Notes: a model not told the origin generated them from the letters alone. Positions 45,539 through 54,848 are shown, counted from the first letter of the stretch. The stretch is 64,000 bases of DNA from Flavitalea sp966112615 (GCA_966112615.1 CBHWDO010000003.1:1-64000); one strand, 5' to 3'. Numbers and translations: made by a program.

Positions 45539-47122
45539 TTATTTCAATTGATTCAGCTTACTGTTCCTTCTGCTGTAAAGGAAATAAACCACCAGTCCGA
45601 GAACCATCCAGATGATCGCTACTTTAAGCGTTTGCGCATCCAGTGCCACGATCATACCGGTACAGATGATCACACCAAGAATTGGAACCAATGGAACCAA
45701 TGGAGTCTTGAAAGGACGCTCCAGGTCAGGGTTTGATCTTCTCAGGATCCATACACCCGCACTTACCAGTACGAATGCGAATAAGGTACCAAATGAAGTA
45801 AGGTCACCCGCAACGCTTCCCGGGACAAATGCAGCAAACAAGCCTACAAATATAAACAGGATCCAGTTTGCCTTGAATGGTGTTTTATATTTTGGATGCA
45901 GATCACCAAAAGCTTTAGGGATCAGTCCATCATTACTCATGGTGTAGAAGATACGGCTCTGTCCCATCAGCATCACCAGGATCACTGAAGAGAAACCAGC
46001 CAGGATAGCAACAGTCACCGCAGTGGCCAGCCATCCGTAACCTGTCATATAGTTCTGGATCGCATATGCTACAGAAGCTTCTCTACCAGCTGTTTTGAAT
46101 TCCTGGTAGTTGGCAACACCTGTAAGTACGTGTCCGAAGAGAATATAAAGAATGGTACATACCACAAGAGAACCGAGGATACCAATTGGCATATCTCTTT
46201 TTGGATTCTTGGCTTCCTGTGCTGCAGTACTTACCGCATCAAAACCAATGAAGGCGAAGAATACGATCGCTGCACCTCCAAGAACACCACCCCATCCATG
46301 TTTGAAGAATCCTTCGTGACCAGGAGTTCCTTCAGGAATGATGTATGGATCATGGTTAGCCGGATTGATGAACTGCCATCCGATTCCAATGAATAATAAT
46401 ACGATCGCCACCTTGATGAATACGATGATCGCGTTCACCATGGCAGATTCCTGGGTTCCTTTGATCAGTAGCATGGTTAACAATAACAGGATCACGAGTG
46501 CAGGTGCGTTCACGATACCGGAAGTTATTTCAACCACACCGGCAAGATTTGCAGGAAGCTGGTTGAACTGGTCATCAGAAAGGATCAGTGCACCATCTTT
46601 CACACCTTTTACAAATTCAGGATTGAAAGTTGCGATCTGGTCGATATTGGCCTGTCCAACAACTTTATGCAGAGATTCAAAAGGAGAGTGGCACCATTCA
46701 TATGGTATAGCTCCTCCCAATAAGTTATTTAAGTATTCACTCCAGGCAATGGATACAGTTGCAGCACCCAATGCATATTCCATGATAAGGGCCCAGCCAA
46801 TGATCCAGGCAACCAATTCACCCATGGTAACATAGGAATAAGCATATGCAGATCCTGCAATTGGGATCATGGATGCAAATTCTGCGTAACAAAGACCGGC
46901 AAAGGCACAGCCGATCGCTGCAATAATAAATGAAAGGGTAACTGCGGGTCCGGCTGCTTCTGCAGATGCAGCAGCGGTTCTAACGAAAAGACCTGCTCCG
47001 ATAATGGCCCCGATTCCTAACGCCACAAGGTTTCCTGCTCCGAGGGTTCGTTTTAATCCTTTTTCTGAATCAGATGCCTGCGCCAATAAGTGCGTAAGTG
47101 ACTTTTTGCGATGCAAACTCAT
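45539..47122 (-). CDS. APC-superfamily amino-acid permease (cationic amino-acid transporter type)
   Basis: A 527-residue inner-membrane transporter with about 12-14 hydrophobic helices. The first helix carries the substrate-backbone motif GIGAIIGAGLFV, and the second conserved block is FIGFDAVSTAAQEAKNPKRDMPIGI, typical of the CAT group. Residues 1-30 are cytoplasmic (KSLTHLLAQASDSEKGLKRTLG). The amino acid transported is not determined by these motifs. It is transcribed alone, divergent from the dicarboxylate symporter gene. Confidence 0.92.
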   Translation of the reverse strand: MSLHRKKSLTHLLAQASDSEKGLKRTLGAGNLVALGIGAIIGAGLFVRTAAASAEAAGPAVTLSFIIAAIGCAFAGLCYAEFASMIPIAGSAYAYSYVTMGELVAWIIGWALIMEYALGAATVSIAWSEYLNNLLGGAIPYEWCHSPFESLHKVVGQANIDQIATFNPEFVKGVKDGALILSDDQFNQLPANLAGVVEITSGIVNAPALVILLLLTMLLIKGTQESAMVNAIIVFIKVAIVLLFIGIGWQFINPANHDPYIIPEGTPGHEGFFKHGWGGVLGGAAIVFFAFIGFDAVSTAAQEAKNPKRDMPIGILGSLVVCTILYILFGHVLTGVANYQEFKTAGREASVAYAIQNYMTGYGWLATAVTVAILAGFSSVILVMLMGQSRIFYTMSNDGLIPKAFGDLHPKYKTPFKANWILFIFVGLFAAFVPGSVAGDLTSFGTLFAFVLVSAGVWILRRSNPDLERPFKTPLVPLVPILGVIICTGMIVALDAQTLKVAIIWMVLGLVVYFLYSRRNSKLNQLK

Positions 47123-47326
47123 ACAATAGATCTGGGTTTATTGATAATTTATTTTATGCACGAAGGCGGAAAGATAATAATTTCTTCATAACGCAAATGA
47201 AAACTTTAAAGCCTGTAATCGGGATGCTTAAAGCCTTTCAACAGGTTCAGCGGTAATTTTTTAAATCCTATATTGCAGGCCTAAAAAAAGGCAGCTCCTT
47301 AAGCCTTAAACTGAAAATCAGAAAAA

Positions 47327-48562
47327 TTGAAAAATAACAGGCTTACGATTTTTATCCTGATCGCAATGGTACTCGGTATCATTACAGGGTATTTGGTGCA
47401 TAAAAATGCATCTCCCGAATTCATTGCCAAATTTGCCACCAATATTAAAATGCTCACCACCATTTTTCTCCGGCTGGTGATGATGATCATTGCTCCCCTG
47501 GTATTCTCAACCCTTGTAGTTGGAATAGCTAAACTCGGTGATCTTAAATCTGTTGGAAGAGTGGGAGGTAAGGCGCTGCTCTGGTTTGTGTCTGCATCCC
47601 TTGTGAGCCTGTTGCTGGGAATGGTCCTGGTGAATTTCTTTCAACCGGGTACTGCTATAGATCTGAGTAATGCGGATACAGCAGGCGCCAAAGACCTGAT
47701 CGGAAAAACACAGGAGTTTTCCCTCCTGAAATTCGTGGAGCATGTTTTCCCAAAATCTTTGGTTGAAGCAATGGCCACCAATGAGATCCTCCAGATCGTG
47801 GTGTTCAGTATATTTTTTGGTGTAGCCATGACCTCCATCGGCGATTATGCAAAGCCGGTTTTAAAAGGACTTGACGCGGTTTCGCATATCATCCTGAAAA
47901 TGGTGGGTTATGTTATGAATTTTGCACCACTTGGAGTTTTTGGTGCCATCGCAGCAGTGATCGCATTAAAAGGTCTTGAAGTCTTCAAGTTCTACGGATT
48001 ATATCTTTTTTACTTCCTGATAGGAATTGCCGTACTCTGGATAGTGCTGCTGGCAGTGGGTTTCCTGATCCTGAAGAACAGGGTTCCTGTTTTGCTCAAG
48101 AGAATTGCACAACCTTTACTGATCGCATTTAGTACCACCAGCAGTGAAGCGGTATTCCCGAAACTTACAGAAGAACTGGAAAGATTTGGTTGTAAAGACA
48201 AGATAGTTTCATTTATACTTCCGCTTGGCTATTCTTTTAACCTGGATGGAAGTATGATGTATATGACTTTTGCTTCACTGGCCATTGCCCAGGCTTATGG
48301 CATTCACATTGATATAGGAACACAATTAACCATGTTGCTGGTATTGATGTTGACCAGTAAAGGAGTGGCGGGTGTACCCCGTGCATCACTGGTTGTTGTC
48401 ACTGCAACATGTGCCATGTTCAATATCCCACCGGAAGGTATTGCACTGATCCTCCCGATCGACCATTTCTGCGATATGTTCCGCAGTATGACCAATGTTT
48501 TAGGAAATGCACTTGCTACTTCTGTGGTAAGCAAGTGGGAAGGCGAGCTCAATAACGGATAA
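47327..48562 (+). CDS. Dicarboxylate/amino acid:cation symporter (DAACS family)
   Basis: A 411-residue inner-membrane transporter like GltP/DctA. It begins with TTG 47327 (MKNNRLTIFILIAMVLGIITG); no ATG fits better. The family signature with the serine-rich re-entrant loop is AFSTTSSEAVFPKL near residue 265. The second loop and NMDGT-like region appear as YSFNLDGSMMYMTFASL, with SKGVAGVPRASLVV after it. It takes up glutamate, aspartate or C4-dicarboxylates with Na+ or H+. First gene of a + strand run; DedA follows after 20 bp. Confidence 0.92.
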   Translation: MKNNRLTIFILIAMVLGIITGYLVHKNASPEFIAKFATNIKMLTTIFLRLVMMIIAPLVFSTLVVGIAKLGDLKSVGRVGGKALLWFVSASLVSLLLGMVLVNFFQPGTAIDLSNADTAGAKDLIGKTQEFSLLKFVEHVFPKSLVEAMATNEILQIVVFSIFFGVAMTSIGDYAKPVLKGLDAVSHIILKMVGYVMNFAPLGVFGAIAAVIALKGLEVFKFYGLYLFYFLIGIAVLWIVLLAVGFLILKNRVPVLLKRIAQPLLIAFSTTSSEAVFPKLTEELERFGCKDKIVSFILPLGYSFNLDGSMMYMTFASLAIAQAYGIHIDIGTQLTMLLVLMLTSKGVAGVPRASLVVVTATCAMFNIPPEGIALILPIDHFCDMFRSMTNVLGNALATSVVSKWEGELNNG

Positions 48563-48582
48563 ATATTAAACCAACTTAAGAA

Positions 48583-49269
48583 ATGCTGGAACTGTTAGCT
48601 TTTACATTCAAAGATCTGCTTAACCCGGAGTTCTATATCCAGAATGGTGGATTATGGATCGTGCTGTTCATTGTTTTTGCTGAAACTGGATTGTTTGCAG
48701 GATTTTTTCTTCCGGGCGACAGTCTCCTGTTCGTTGCCGGGATCTACAGTAATGAACTTGCTGAATATTTTTTCAATACAGGTTATGATTTTTCAAACCT
48801 TATGATGATCACCCTGCTGGTTTCTATTTCGGGAATCATCGGGAACTTTGTTGGATACTGGTTTGGAGCAAAGAGTGGTCCTTATCTTTTTGAAAGAAAG
48901 GATACCATGCTGTTCAAGAAGAAATATCTTTTCCAGGCAAGAGAATTTTATGACAAGCATGGTGGTGGTGCTATCATCTTCGCGCGTTTTCTTCCTATTG
49001 TAAGAACATTTGCGCCGATCATTGCGGGCATTGTTGGAATGGAAAAAAAGAAATTCGCATTTTATAATGTGGTAGGAAGCTTTGCATGGGCAACCAGTAT
49101 GCTGTTTGCAGGTCACTACCTCTATAAATTCTTCCTGACGAATTACCAGTTCGATCTTAAGCAACACCTTGAGATCATTGTACTGATCATCGTTGCTATC
49201 ACAACAGTTCCTGTACTGTATAAAATTTTATTCGGAAAGAAGAAACCCCAACAAGATTCTCAATCCTGA
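48583..49269 (+). CDS. DedA-family membrane protein
   Basis: A 228-residue inner-membrane protein. It has the paired re-entrant motifs of the DedA/VTT family: ETGLFAGFFLPGDSLLFVAG near residue 30 and FARFLPIVRTFAPIIAGIVGM near residue 133. Recent work links the family to lipid (undecaprenyl phosphate or phospholipid) translocation. It is second in the run after the DAACS symporter, and the MFS gene starts 5 bp behind it. Such spacing suggests one mRNA. Confidence 0.92.
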   Translation: MLELLAFTFKDLLNPEFYIQNGGLWIVLFIVFAETGLFAGFFLPGDSLLFVAGIYSNELAEYFFNTGYDFSNLMMITLLVSISGIIGNFVGYWFGAKSGPYLFERKDTMLFKKKYLFQAREFYDKHGGGAIIFARFLPIVRTFAPIIAGIVGMEKKKFAFYNVVGSFAWATSMLFAGHYLYKFFLTNYQFDLKQHLEIIVLIIVAITTVPVLYKILFGKKKPQQDSQS

Positions 49270-49274
49270 TACCC

Positions 49275-50495
49275 ATGCAGCAAAAACCCATCCCCGTATT
49301 CAACATTGCCGTAATTGTTGCAGCACTTGGTTATTTCGTGGATATATATGACCTGCTGCTTTTTGGGATCATAAGAGTTCCTTCACTGCGAGACCTAGGA
49401 TTGAATGATCAGCAGATCGCATCAGATGGATTGCTGATCATCAATGCTCAAATGATAGGTTTGTTGATAGGTGGAATATTCTGGGGTGTGCTGGGTGATA
49501 AAAAAGGAAGGCTCAAGGTTCTTTATGCATCCATCATCATGTATTCATTGGGAAATATTGCCAATGGGTTTGTGCAGACCGTTCCTCAATACGCATTGAT
49601 CCGTTTCATTACAGGTATTGGACTGGCAGGTGAATTGGGTGCAGGTATTACATTGGTAAGTGAATTGCTGCCAAAAGAAAAACGTGGGATTGGTACTTCA
49701 CTGGTTGCAGGTATTGGGTTGACAGGCGCCGTGGTGGCATTCTTTATTAAGGAAGCATTTCCATGGAGGACCTGTTATTTCATTGGTGGTGCATTAGGAT
49801 TTATGTTGTTGTTTCTTCGCGTGGGTGTTTTGGAATCAGATATGTTCAAAGGGGTTAAACATGCATCGGTTTCCAAGGGGAATTTTTTGATGTTTTTCAA
49901 TAACAAAGAAAGGTTTAAAAAATACCTGCTTAGCATACTTATCGGATTACCTACATGGTTTACAATCGGTATACTGGTTACATTTTCAAAAGAGTTTGGT
50001 GAGAAGATGGGTGTAGTTGGCGCAATCGATCCCGGTAAAGCGATCATGTTTGCCTATGCAGGAATTTCAATCGGAGATATTTCCGTTGGACTGCTTAGTC
50101 AATATCTAAAAAGCCGGAAAAAAGCTTTCTTTATTTTCCTTGGAATATCTGCAATTGGAATGGTCTGGTTCTTCAACCTGCACAACAGTTCGGTTGATTC
50201 ATTATATGCAGCAAGTGCTGTATTAGGCTTCGGGACTGGATTCTGGGCGATCCTGGTAACCATGGCCGCTGAACAGTTTGGTACCAATATACGTGCAACA
50301 GCTGCTACAACAGTTCCAAATATGGTTCGTGGATCACTAACACTGATCACCTTATTATTTACTTCACTTCAACCATCTTTTGGATATGTGAACAGTGGTA
50401 TGATCACCGGTATTATCATCATGGTAATTACCGTTGTAGCTGCGATATACACGCCGGAAACATTTGGAAAAGACCTGGACTATGTTGAACAGTAA
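49275..50495 (+). CDS. MFS transporter, sugar-acid/metabolite:H+ symporter type
   Basis: A 406-residue 12-helix transporter. The loop 2-3 motif is GVLGDKKGRLKVLY and the first helix has DIYDLLLFG, like the metabolite:H+ symporter and AAHS groups. Helix 4-5 carries RFITGIGLAGELGAGITLVSE. The substrate cannot be read from sequence. It lies in the tightly spaced run between dedA and a glycosyltransferase gene (12 bp gap to the next). Confidence 0.85.
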   Translation: MQQKPIPVFNIAVIVAALGYFVDIYDLLLFGIIRVPSLRDLGLNDQQIASDGLLIINAQMIGLLIGGIFWGVLGDKKGRLKVLYASIIMYSLGNIANGFVQTVPQYALIRFITGIGLAGELGAGITLVSELLPKEKRGIGTSLVAGIGLTGAVVAFFIKEAFPWRTCYFIGGALGFMLLFLRVGVLESDMFKGVKHASVSKGNFLMFFNNKERFKKYLLSILIGLPTWFTIGILVTFSKEFGEKMGVVGAIDPGKAIMFAYAGISIGDISVGLLSQYLKSRKKAFFIFLGISAIGMVWFFNLHNSSVDSLYAASAVLGFGTGFWAILVTMAAEQFGTNIRATAATTVPNMVRGSLTLITLLFTSLQPSFGYVNSGMITGIIIMVITVVAAIYTPETFGKDLDYVEQ

Positions 50496-50507
50496 AATCT
50501 TGTGTGA

Positions 50508-51515
50508 ATGAAATTCCTAGTGATCCGTTTTTCATCAATTGGCGATATAGTTCTGGCTTCACCGGTGTTGAGGTGCATCAAACAGCAGGTATCAACTTCA
50601 GAAGTACATTTTGTTACAAAGCATTCTTTCAAACCGGTTACTGAAGCAAATCCATACATTGATAAATTCTTTTACCTGCAGGATGATCTTTCTTCGCTCA
50701 TTGATGATCTGAAGAAAGAAGATTATGATTATGTGATCGACCTGCACAATAATTTTCGTTCGAAAAAAATAAGATCTGCTTTAAAGAAGCAGTCGCATGT
50801 GATTGATAAACTGAACTGGCAAAAATTTGTACTGACCAATCTGCATATCAACTTAATGCCCGGCAGGCATATCACACAGAGAAGTCTTGATACGTTAAAA
50901 TCATTTCATATCGTTGATGATGGAAAGGGTTTGGATTATTTTATTCCGGAAAAAGATCTGATCAGTGAAAAGGATTATCCTGCTTCACATCATGCAGGAT
51001 ATATAGCGATAGTTATCGGGGCTTCATATGCAACGAAGAAAATGCCGGTCGATAAATTACAGCAACTCTGTACTGTAATAGAACACCCGATCATCCTGAT
51101 CGGAGGCAAGGAGGATGCAGCAGAAGGTGCAGCCATTGCTTCTGTTGATCCTGTCAAGATCTATAATGCATGCGGGAAATTTAACCTGAATGAATCTGCT
51201 GACCTGGTACGAAGATCCAAATTGGTGATCTCGCATGATACCGGCCTTCAATACATTGCCTGTGCTTTCAATAAACCTGTTATTGCCATTTGGGGAAGCA
51301 CTTCTCCTAAACTGGATGTAGAACCCTATTACGGATCATCGGTTCCAAACCAACCTTATGTAAATGAAGTATTGAATCTATCCTGTCAGCCCTGCAGTAA
51401 GTACGGCAATCGTAAATGTCCCCGCGGTCATTTTAAATGCATGAAGAACCAGGATATCTCCCAAATCAGGGATAAGGTATTTGCATTTCTAAAAACTTCC
51501 ACCTTCCATAAATAA
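50508..51515 (+). CDS. Glycosyltransferase family 9 (heptosyltransferase-like)
   Basis: A 335-residue GT-B fold enzyme. The start MKFLVIRFSSIGDIVLASPVLRCIKQQ is the GT9 hallmark. The C-terminal donor-binding half has ILIGGKEDAAEG, VISHDTGLQYIACAFNKPVIAIWGSTSP and a Cys-rich end (LSCQPCSKYGNRKCPRGHFKCM) found in ADP-heptose:LPS heptosyltransferases. It is expected on the cytoplasmic face of the inner membrane in LPS core synthesis. The last gene of the + strand run; no other LPS genes are near. Confidence 0.9.
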   Translation: MKFLVIRFSSIGDIVLASPVLRCIKQQVSTSEVHFVTKHSFKPVTEANPYIDKFFYLQDDLSSLIDDLKKEDYDYVIDLHNNFRSKKIRSALKKQSHVIDKLNWQKFVLTNLHINLMPGRHITQRSLDTLKSFHIVDDGKGLDYFIPEKDLISEKDYPASHHAGYIAIVIGASYATKKMPVDKLQQLCTVIEHPIILIGGKEDAAEGAAIASVDPVKIYNACGKFNLNESADLVRRSKLVISHDTGLQYIACAFNKPVIAIWGSTSPKLDVEPYYGSSVPNQPYVNEVLNLSCQPCSKYGNRKCPRGHFKCMKNQDISQIRDKVFAFLKTSTFHK

Positions 51516-51523
51516 AAAAGAGC

Positions 51524-51543
51524 CGCTGATCTCCAGCGACTCC
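51524..51543 (-). terminator. Terminator of mdh
   Basis: On the - strand GAGTCGCTG, a short loop and CAGCGGCTC (one internal mismatch) end in six T. It lies between the convergent GT9 and mdh genes. Confidence 0.7.
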
Positions 51544-51546
51544 ATA

Positions 51547-51576
51547 TCTTCTCAACTTCTCAACTCCTCATCTCCT
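51547..51576 (-). repeat. Purine-rich 3'-UTR repeat, copy 3
   Basis: Read on the - strand: AGGAGATGAGGAGTTGAGAA followed by GTTGAGAAG. It begins 3 bp behind the mdh stop codon and is followed by the mdh terminator. Same sequence family as copies 1 and 2. Confidence 0.7.
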
Positions 51577-51579
51577 TTA

Positions 51580-52509
51580 TTAAAGTGTCTTCAGCACATC
51601 ATTCATCGTCCTAACCGCGGCTGCGCTCTTATTGAACATTTCCTGCTCTTCTTCATTCAATTGGAAATCGAGGATCTGCTCCCAACCGTTTTTACCGATA
51701 GTTACTGGAACTCCCAAACAGATATCACTTTGTCCATATTCGCCTTCAAGAGCCACACAGCATGAGATCATTTTCTTTTCATCGCGGATAATGCTTTCCA
51801 CGAGTGCAGCACCTGCAGCACCCGGAGCATACCATGCAGAAGTTCCGATCAGTTTGGTAAGCGTTGCTCCACCAACCATGGTATCGGCAACGATCTTATC
51901 CTGCTGATTTTTGCTGAGGAAATTGGTAACAGGAATACTGTTCCAGGTAGCAAACCTGATCAGTGGGATCATGGTTGTATCACCGTGACCACCGATCACT
52001 ACTGCATTCAGATCTGCAGGAGAACAACCCAGTTCCTGGCTCAGGTAATATTTAAAGCGTGCGCTATCCAGTGCTCCACCCATACCGATGATCCTGTTCT
52101 TTGGCAAACCTGAGGTGGTTTGGGTAAGATAGGTCATGGTATCCATTGGGTTGCTGATCACAATGATGATCGCATTTGGTGAATACTTCAGAATGTTTTC
52201 AGTAACTCCGCGTACAATACCGGCATTGGTCCCGATCAGTTCTTCCCTGGTCATTCCCGGCTTGCGCGGCAAACCTGAAGTGATCACCACAACATCACTA
52301 TCCTTTGTTTTTGAATAGTCATTGGTGCTTCCAACAATGCGCGTATCAAATCCGAGCAATGCAGCAGTCTGCATCATATCGATCGACTTACCTTCAGCAA
52401 ATCCTTCTTTGATATCCAGCAAAACCAGTTCTTGTGCAAGTTCCTTACGGGCAATATTGTCGGCACAGGTAGCTCCAACAGCTCCGGCACCTACTACGGT
52501 TACTTTCAT
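51580..52509 (-). CDS. mdh: Malate dehydrogenase
   Basis: A 309-residue LDH-like (type 3) malate dehydrogenase that oxidises malate to oxaloacetate with NAD+ in the TCA cycle. The nucleotide-binding GAGAVGATCA is at the N-terminus and the NAD-selecting Asp is in LLDIKEG. The substrate Arg residues lie in GLPRKPGMTREEL, and SNPMDTMTYL and the catalytic His in IGGHGDTTMIPL are present. The second Arg position fits malate rather than lactate. It stands alone with its own terminator. Confidence 0.97.
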   Translation of the reverse strand: MKVTVVGAGAVGATCADNIARKELAQELVLLDIKEGFAEGKSIDMMQTAALLGFDTRIVGSTNDYSKTKDSDVVVITSGLPRKPGMTREELIGTNAGIVRGVTENILKYSPNAIIIVISNPMDTMTYLTQTTSGLPKNRIIGMGGALDSARFKYYLSQELGCSPADLNAVVIGGHGDTTMIPLIRFATWNSIPVTNFLSKNQQDKIVADTMVGGATLTKLIGTSAWYAPGAAGAALVESIIRDEKKMISCCVALEGEYGQSDICLGVPVTIGKNGWEQILDFQLNEEEQEMFNKSAAAVRTMNDVLKTL

Positions 52510-52590
52510 TGATAAAATATTATTGATGAAGAAAATATATGCCCCGCAAAGTTAAGGCTAAGGGCATTGCATGGTGATTAATTTATACCC

Positions 52591-53103
52591 TTATTTTTTG
52601 AATGCTTTCAACATAGCATCCACCTTCACGTTGCCTTCATAGCTGGTGATAAAATTTCCTTTTTTATCGTACAGCGCTAAATATGGAAGGTTCCCGATCT
52701 TATAAAATGGCGGTAGTAAAAATTTTGTATCTCTACCCAGGACATAGTTTGGATGCCTGTTTAACTGGTAATACTTATGAAAATTTGCCATTTCCTCTTC
52801 GGGCTGATAAGTAGCTAAAACAACCTGGTAACCCTTCAGATCCTTCTCACGCTTCATCATCTGGTCCATCTGGTCCTGGCAGTGGTGGCAGGAAGGACTG
52901 AAAAACATAATGATCGTATTCTGGCTCTTGAGATCCTTACTGGTGAAATCTTTATTGTCGACGGTTTTCAACTGTAATGGGGGCCAGCCTTTGATCCTTT
53001 TATATGCAGGTTCCTGTTCCTGTTGTGCCATAGCCATAACTGGCAGAAACATCATGAGAGCAATGATCCAATTCTTCACTTTATTCTTTTTTAATGATTT
53101 CAA
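52591..53103 (-). CDS. TlpA/thioredoxin-like secreted protein
   Basis: A 170-residue periplasmic thioredoxin-fold protein with signal peptide (residues 1-27, ending AMAQ). The active site is FFSPSCHHCQDQMDQM, a CxxC with His-His between the cysteines, as in thiol-disulfide exchange proteins. The cis-Pro region appears as NLPYLALYDKKG. Probably a reductase of periplasmic disulfides; the partner is not visible. It is divergent from the blaI-type regulator. Confidence 0.85.
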   Translation of the reverse strand: MKSLKKNKVKNWIIALMMFLPVMAMAQQEQEPAYKRIKGWPPLQLKTVDNKDFTSKDLKSQNTIIMFFSPSCHHCQDQMDQMMKREKDLKGYQVVLATYQPEEEMANFHKYYQLNRHPNYVLGRDTKFLLPPFYKIGNLPYLALYDKKGNFITSYEGNVKVDAMLKAFKK

Positions 53104-53183
53104 AAATAAGGATATACATCCAGCGATTCCACGATAAGGGCAGCGCCTTTTTTACCGGTTAACAAAAATTTGTGTTTTTTCTT

Positions 53184-53198
53184 TACGAAAGTTTCGTA
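53184..53198. promoter_or_regulatory. BlaI-type operator dyad 1
   Basis: TACGAAA-G-TTTCGTA is a perfect 7-bp inverted repeat, 42 bp before the regulator's ATG. It overlaps or abuts a -7-like sequence TAGGTTTA at 53197-53204. Confidence 0.7.
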
Positions 53199-53202
53199 GG
53201 TT

Positions 53203-53217
53203 TACGAAGTGTTCGTA
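53203..53217. promoter_or_regulatory. BlaI-type operator dyad 2
   Basis: TACGAA-GTG-TTCGTA is a perfect 6-bp inverted repeat, centred 19 bp from dyad 1. Same half-site TACGAA. Confidence 0.7.
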
Positions 53218-53222
53218 GAAAA

Positions 53223-53236
53223 ACGAATGTTATCGT
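53223..53236. promoter_or_regulatory. BlaI-type operator dyad 3 (degenerate)
   Basis: ACGA-ATGTTA-TCGT is a weaker dyad with the same half-site core, again about 19-20 bp on, ending 3 bp before the ATG. Confidence 0.45.
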
Positions 53237-53239
53237 AAA

Positions 53240-53605
53240 ATGGAAAAACTTACATCACAGGAAGAGGAAGCATTGAAGCTGGTTTGGCAGACAGGAGAGG
53301 GTTCGGTTAAAGCTATACTTGAAAATATGCCCGAGCCAAAAGCACCTTATACCACGCTGGCATCAACCATCAAGAACCTGGAGAAAAAGGGATATGTATC
53401 GAGCCGTTTTCTTGGCAACACTTATCTCTATAAAGCCATTGTATCAGAGAAAGAATACAAAAAGAATTTTCTCAGTGGCGTGGTGAAAAATTATTTCGAG
53501 AACTCTTATAAAGAGTTGGTGAACTTTTTCGTGGATCAGAAAAAATTGAGTCCACAGGAATTGAAGGAGATCATCGATCTCATTGAAAAGAAGAAATCAA
53601 AATAA
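53240..53605 (+). CDS. BlaI/MecI/CopY-family transcriptional repressor
   Basis: A 121-residue winged-helix repressor (LTSQEEEALKLVWQTGEGSVKAIL; PYTTLASTIKNLEKKGYVSSRFLGNTYLYKAIVS) with a C-terminal dimerisation helix. The family is cleaved by a partnered BlaR1-type protease when a signal arrives. The partner gene starts 1 bp behind its stop codon. Three dyads with half-site TACGAA lie in the promoter, so it very likely represses its own operon. Confidence 0.93.
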   Translation: MEKLTSQEEEALKLVWQTGEGSVKAILENMPEPKAPYTTLASTIKNLEKKGYVSSRFLGNTYLYKAIVSEKEYKKNFLSGVVKNYFENSYKELVNFFVDQKKLSPQELKEIIDLIEKKKSK

Positions 53606-53606
53606 T

Positions 53607-54848
53607 ATGAACTGGGAACTGATAGTAAAGATTTCGCTCTCCATTATGCTCTGCTGGCTGGTTTACAGGGTATTCCTGCGCAGGCTGACCTTCTTCAACT
53701 GGAACAGATGGTACCTGTTGCTCATGCCCTGGATCATGATTGTGATCGTGCTTGCAGAGTTCAGGTTTTTTGTACCAGTTGAACCGGAATATATTTCCTG
53801 GATACCGGTCATTAATATGGAGCAGGCCAATGATGCTTTGGATTGGAAGTCCATGCTGCCATGGATAATACCTGCAGGTATTGTTATACTTGGTGTTAGG
53901 CTTGCCATCAGGTTTTATTCGCTTAAAAAACTGTCATCCAAATCGGATATTATCTATGAAGATGATATACGCATTGTCAATACTGATGTTCCGGTAAATC
54001 CATTTTCTTTTCACAATACTATTTATGTCCATGTTTCAGCACACCAGCAGGAGGAATTAAAGGAAATAATAAGACATGAGATTGTGCATGTAAGGCAAAA
54101 GCATTCCATTGATATGATGGTAGGGGAGATCTTTTGCATCCTCAACTGGTATAACCCTTTTGCCTGGTTGCTGCAAGCTTCGATGAAGGATAATCTTGAA
54201 TTTATTGCCGATCGTGAAGTATTGAAAGGAGGGGTTGATGCAAAACAATATCAATACCTTTTATTAAAAGTGGTGGGTAACGGGCAATTCAGTGCAGTCA
54301 ACAATTTCAACGCTTTTTCACTCAAAAAAAGAATAACCATGATGAACACAAAAAGATCAGGAATGATGCAATTGCTCAGGTTTGGTATAATAGTACCTGT
54401 TGCAGCGATCAGTATGATGTCGTTCCGCGATGAAACAGCCATTTTGCCAAATGTTGTTAGTATGGTTTCTGCAACAGCCGATACCATCCCTGCACCACCG
54501 ACACCGGCTGAAGCGCCGAAGCTTCCTAAAAATGTTAAATGGATCGAAGTAAATAATGAAAAGGTCCAGGTGAGGTTAAAGGATGGCACTATTGAAAATT
54601 ACAATTTCGGCAATGCAACTGAAAAGTCAGCTTTCGAGAAGAAGTACGGTAAAATTGCACCGCCTCCTCCACCTCCGGCACCTCCGACTGCTGAAGAATC
54701 AAAATTAGCGCCTCCACCGCCACCTCCTCCGGTACCGGCAGTTCCGGCTTCTGCTAAACCGATCAAGGCTAAGCATGCGCCTTTACCTCCTCCGCCACCA
54801 CCAAAACCACCGGTTCCGCCTACTCCAAAAGAGGATGTAGAGATATGA
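53607..54848 (+). CDS. M56-family (BlaR1-like) membrane metallopeptidase with polyproline tail
   Basis: A 413-residue sensor protease, start ATG 53607 (MNWELIVKISLSIMLCWLVY). Transmembrane segments are at about 5-22, 33-55, 85-110 and 262-280. The zinc motif is RHEIVHVRQKHS (HExxH), with the third ligand in ADREVL. There is no penicillin-binding sensor domain. Instead the periplasmic end (about 285-413) has KWIEVNNEKVQVRLKDGTIENYNF, then a tail from about residue 349 with runs of six, seven and six prolines. It probably cleaves the BlaI-type repressor encoded just upstream; the signal is unknown. Confidence 0.9.
   Translation: MNWELIVKISLSIMLCWLVYRVFLRRLTFFNWNRWYLLLMPWIMIVIVLAEFRFFVPVEPEYISWIPVINMEQANDALDWKSMLPWIIPAGIVILGVRLAIRFYSLKKLSSKSDIIYEDDIRIVNTDVPVNPFSFHNTIYVHVSAHQQEELKEIIRHEIVHVRQKHSIDMMVGEIFCILNWYNPFAWLLQASMKDNLEFIADREVLKGGVDAKQYQYLLLKVVGNGQFSAVNNFNAFSLKKRITMMNTKRSGMMQLLRFGIIVPVAAISMMSFRDETAILPNVVSMVSATADTIPAPPTPAEAPKLPKNVKWIEVNNEKVQVRLKDGTIENYNFGNATEKSAFEKKYGKIAPPPPPPAPPTAEESKLAPPPPPPPVPAVPASAKPIKAKHAPLPPPPPPKPPVPPTPKEDVEI

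Noticed and set aside
53607..54848. Beta-lactam sensor BlaR1
   Set aside because: The M56 domain is present, but the C-terminal penicillin-binding sensor domain with SxxK is absent, so a beta-lactam signal is not supported.
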